Of a DNA stretch of 64,000 nucleotides, positions 60,274-64,000 are shown one piece after another. This stretch comes from Gymnorhina tibicen (taxonomy: Eukaryota > Chordata > Aves > Passeriformes > Artamidae): assembly GCA_013399875.1 (NCBI GenBank), contig VXAZ01001836.1, positions 1,240,001-1,304,000 on the forward strand. The letters run 5' to 3'. The notes below the pieces were generated by a model that saw only the letters and a list, made by a program, of their open reading frames with translations, made no database searches and was not told where the DNA came from. The translations under genes and the position numbers were made by a program. Numbering within the stretch: the stretch's first letter is position 1; every line of letters begins with the position of its first letter.

Positions 60274-63200
60274 TCACAGCTGTTCCACTTTTCTGACAAA
60301 CTGCATGATGTCTTGTGCCAGAAGCTTTGGTTCCTCAAAGGCAGCAAAATGCCCTCCACGTGGCATGTAAGAGTAACTGATGATGTTTTTGAAGACGTCC
60401 TTTGCCCATACATGTGGTGTATGTAAAATCTCCTGAGGAAAAGCTGCAATCCCTGTGGGAACATGTACGCTATACCTAAAAGACATAAGTTAAGTGCATT
60501 GATGAAACAAGTCCTGGGGGAAGTCTATGAAAACCTCTGACTCTGGTAACACATTCAGCTGGAGAAGTTTCCCTGCTTTGTGCAGTGTACTTTGTGGTCT
60601 GCACTCTGCTGAGGAACTTCATTTCTAATTAGGTATCCTTGAGTTTAAGAAGATTATACCTGTAGAGGTGTGAAGTAGAGCCAACTTTGCACACAGCTTG
60701 ATCTTGAAATGTTTCCCATCGACTTTTGTAAGCTGCAGTGTTGTGCTACATGACTAGGTGCCACACCTCTTTGAAAAATGGGCCAGCTCCTGTTTGCTTT
60801 AGAATTTGGTACCAAATGCATAACAAATGACTCTCTGGAGAGAAAAGGTGGGCTGGTTCAGTCCATAAATAAAAAGACCTCCCCATTTGTTTACATGATC
60901 AGTTGCTTGGAGAAGTCTGCTCAGCAACATTATGGTCAACCTTTCTTAGAATCATCTTAATGTACCAGTTGTCATGAGCTGCTGGGTTTCAAGTACTGCT
61001 CTCCAAATTGCTTAACTGCAATTTAAGTTTGTGCTTAACTGTTGTAGTTCTTAGCTTATCCTCCAGCAAGCCATAGCATTCCCAGTTCAGTTTAAACTTC
61101 TCTCTTAGATGTGCCCGAGATCTTCTGTTATGTTTTGACTGAACTGAGTTACAAGTCACATTTGTTTGGTGAATAAGTATATAGACCTGTATTTCGAACA
61201 CAAGACTGAGTTTGGTGCTTTGACAAGTCTTTTGCATTGTCTTGGCTGTGAGCTACCTTGTGTGAATTACAGGTTCAAAAGAAAAGTGACCCTTAACTAT
61301 ATTTATCAAACGTAAATAAGAATTTGGACTTTTGTTTTTCTTAGAACTAATTAAATTTGCTGCTGCAAGTGACCTAAACGTTTATATTTGCAACTTGCCA
61401 CTTCATTACCTGTTATAAGCATTTAGATTAGGGTCCTTGGAAAAGTTTTCCTTGTAGTATCGCATTGAAGACACAATGGAGGACGTCACCCAGTAAATCA
61501 TCACATTTGTCAAAAGCTCATCAAGAGAGTATTTGCTGTTGAGAGAGAGAGGAAGAAATTTAACTGGAAGCTGTTCCTTAGTGCTCTGTACTGGGCTCAT
61601 GCCCTGGAGAACTGCTGTTCCTTTTAATCTCCACTTGTTTTCCAGCAGCAAATTAATTGGCACCTGTGTGCCCAGAGCAAAACCACCTGGTGCTGAACCA
61701 GCAGTGTGCAGGCAGTCTGCTGTAAGTTTAAACTACTGGTTGTCATGTGCACCTTTTCATCCTTAAATTTTGGCTTTGACTGGTCAGTGTTTTACCTATA
61801 TCCTCCTATTAGTTCCCACCTGTCATTCTTTTAATGATACTTCTCATGGAATAACATCTGTTTTCTTACCTTTCCAAGCCTCCATCATCTTTATGCAGAA
61901 ATGATTTGTCTGTCCAGGTAGAGAATTTCTCCAAGATATATGCAGCAAGCCCCACTGGGGAGTCATTCAGTCCACAACCTAATTCAGGAGAAGAGAAGAG
62001 CTGTTGCAGTTATCTGGCATTGCAATACTTCAGTGCAAGATAAACTGGACTTTCACGAAGAGTTCAGAGTTTTCTAGAGAATTCAGTAGAGAGTCTGTAT
62101 TTATCTATCCCTGATAGTACTTTATTTGTGAGAAATACCCCCCAGACAAATTCTGGCTGTACCTGAAGGCACTGCAAACTCAGGTAGTTCCTATACAAAA
62201 GAAGCTGAGAGCTAAGGAAGTCCCACTGGCTTCTTGGTGATGTGTGGTAGAAGGAGCATATTCAGATGTAAAGAGATGACACTCTGAAAAGAAATCTCAG
62301 ATAAAAGATTTGGAAGCTCTGTCCTGCTTAGGACGGCATGTATTTTTCTGATTCCAAAATATATTTATGAAACAGGGCTAGCAGGAATGCAAATGATTCA
62401 GAATATCATGGATTACCACGGATTCCATGCTTTTGCTTTTCACTTTTTTTAGAGTTTGCAAAACTGCCTTAATCTCTGATCTGGCTGATGTTTGAAAGAA
62501 CTACCCTTGACCTGTGGATTCTCTCATATGGCAGCAGCCAAACTCAAGCCCACTGTGATTTTCTTCCTCCACTTAAAACTGCTTTGAACTTTGTTGATAT
62601 CAGTTTTTATTGGCTAGCTTTATCAACCAGTCACTTATAAACTAAAGCTTGGATAACTGCCGATTTTAGACCTAATCATTAACTGTTATTCATAGAGAAG
62701 TTAGGATCTTGTTGAAGTGTGTAGGTGTCAGCACAGATTTTTGTGATAATCTTCCTCTCCTGGAACTTGCTTATTTATTCCTATGCTTGGATCGTCATGT
62801 TAATTAGTTTTAATCCTTTTCTTAAGGCAGTTCAATTTCTTACGAATGCTGGGGGAGGAGTCTCAACAAAATATTTTTGGAAATTATATAAAGTTCCATT
62901 AGTGGATATACATCTGTTTGATTCTGCCTGCTCTGATTTTTGAAGCATGATTTCCCTGTGATATTATCCCCTGTAAATCAATTCTCCTTGTTTAAACAAT
63001 TCTGTCAGATTTCTCATCACAGATTAGACATACTAATCTTCATTTTTCTGTGGATACCTTCACCTTTTGGCCCTTAAAAAGACTCAGACAATCAGAAACA
63101 CCACCACCATAACTCCCTCCCACCTGGTATACTATCTCCTTTTATTTCTTTGGGTTTGTGATCACTTCAAGCAACAGGCTAGGCATTAGCTGACATTCCA

Positions 63201-64000
63201 GTTTGAGCTGCTTCTTCTCCTTCAGTGAACTGCCAGGATGCGGGGTTGTTTGTTCTCTGGTCTCCACATCTGACACCAGCCTGACACAGCTCTGCTGTCT
63301 TTCCTGATGAGGGATTATTTCAATAAAGCAGAACCCCAGAATCCTCTCTAGTGAGGACCGATGCAAAGAATTCCTTTAAGCATTATGAAATGGCTATATG
63401 TTTCTTCATAGTCCTTATCCACTGGCACCAGGATGTCAGCATTCTAGCTTTTCAGGTGTTTGAGCTGTGTCTACCTTTCCACAACTTTCACATTGCACCT
63501 ACTTGCTTGCGATATTTTTCTTGTTTTGAGCCCCATTTACTTCTTGAAACTTCAATTTCAGGACTCTGTGTTTTACTTTAAGAGACTCTTTGGAAAGCGG
63601 TTCTTGCCCAAGAGAAGTGGCATGCTATTTAAAAGACCTTGAAAAGTGATACTTGAAATCTCCATCTTTTTTGAGTGGCTCCTTTTAGCTTCCTTTTACA
63701 CAGTTCTTGTTCCCCTGAACTCACTGCCCACATGGGTCTCGCACTCAGTCACCAAAACTCGTTGCTTCTCAAATTTGGCTGGCCTTTGTTTTCATGTACC
63801 ATGAGTGCTTGCTTAGTGTACCATGTTCACAGGGATAAGAGAAGGTACATTACCTGCAGTGTCTGGTTTGGTGGCTTGGATGTGTAAGTATCCAGACTCT
63901 CTCAGGACATCATATACGTTCTTCTGCATGAAAGGGTAGAAACGTCGAGCATCTTCCCTGCTGAGGCCTACAAGCCATGGTACATAAGCCCCAAGCATTA
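60274..64000 (-). CDS. EPHX1-like microsomal epoxide hydrolase, C-terminal four exons, truncated by window end
   Basis: Microsomal epoxide hydrolases are alpha/beta-hydrolase enzymes of the endoplasmic reticulum that add water to xenobiotic epoxides. Coding exons on the minus strand: 63854-64000 (continues beyond the window), 61870-61978, 61410-61535, 60274-60475 (TGA 60274-60276). The frame joins through all GT-AG junctions for about 193 residues. Seen: YPFMQKNVYDVLRESGYLHI and ATKPDTAG (exon at 63854), GLNDSPVGLAAYILEKFSTW, LLTNVMIYWVTSSIVSSMRY, the acid residue in VPTGIAAFPQEILHTP, and the catalytic histidine in YMPRGGHFAAFEEP. The nucleophilic aspartate lies outside. The sequence fits EPHX1 but is clearly divergent in the first visible exon, so it may be the EPHX1-like paralogue; I leave the symbol open. 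It is convergent with MAD2L1BP. Confidence 0.93.
61979..63853. other. Intron of the EPHX1-like gene, nothing recognised
   Basis: A 1.9 kb AT-rich intron between two coding exons. I saw no RNA gene, transposon signature or plausible extra exon. The 0.9 kb intron at 60476-61409 and the 0.3 kb intron at 61536-61869 are likewise plain. Confidence 0.6.

Overview
This is a gene-dense stretch of a vertebrate nuclear genome, most likely from a bird. The evidence is the spliced vertebrate genes with compact GT-AG introns, very GC-rich first exons with CpG-island promoters, and a diverged CR1-type LINE fragment at about 3192-3515. A non-avian reptile cannot be excluded, and I cannot name the species. 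Ambiguous bases (33944, 40759-40762, 55476) show that this is draft assembly.

Six genes alternate strictly in strand. (1) POLR1C, plus, 1-2740: the shared Pol I/Pol III subunit RPAC1, with its 5' end outside the window. (2) XPO5, minus, 32960-5705: exportin-5, complete with 32 exons and 1199 residues. (3) POLH, plus, 33267-42665: DNA polymerase eta, 10 coding exons and about 711 residues. It has an apparent frameshift at an N in exon 3. (4) GTPBP2, minus, about 55560-46914: a ribosome-rescue GTPase with 12 exons, whose start codon cannot be found. (5) MAD2L1BP, plus, 56758-58119: the p31comet spindle-checkpoint protein, two coding exons. (6) An EPHX1-like microsomal epoxide hydrolase, minus, 64000-60274: the four C-terminal coding exons only. 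From memory, genes 1-5 keep the order of human 6p21.1. The EPHX1-like gene does not belong there in human, where EPHX1 lies on 1q.

XPO5/POLH and GTPBP2/MAD2L1BP are head-to-head pairs sharing CpG-rich promoters. The first has an NRF1-type site, and both have ZNF143/SBS-like sites. POLR1C/XPO5, POLH/GTPBP2 and MAD2L1BP/EPHX1-like are tail-to-tail pairs. The genes are mostly housekeeping: transcription, pre-miRNA export, translesion synthesis, stalled-ribosome rescue, mitotic checkpoint silencing and epoxide detoxification. They do not form one pathway.

I found no unknown gene system. The structures that ordinary gene annotation does not explain are: a large inverted repeat (arms about 380-395 bp, loop about 0.5 kb) in POLH intron 4; a composite copy downstream of MAD2L1BP that matches both flanks of GTPBP2 exon 2 without the exon and then the GC-rich region upstream of MAD2L1BP; a gapped G-rich minisatellite beside POLH exon 9; and a 17-bp tandem repeat in the POLH 3' UTR. 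All exon boundaries were set by hand from reading frame, GT/AG sites and remembered human orthologues. No alignment program was run.
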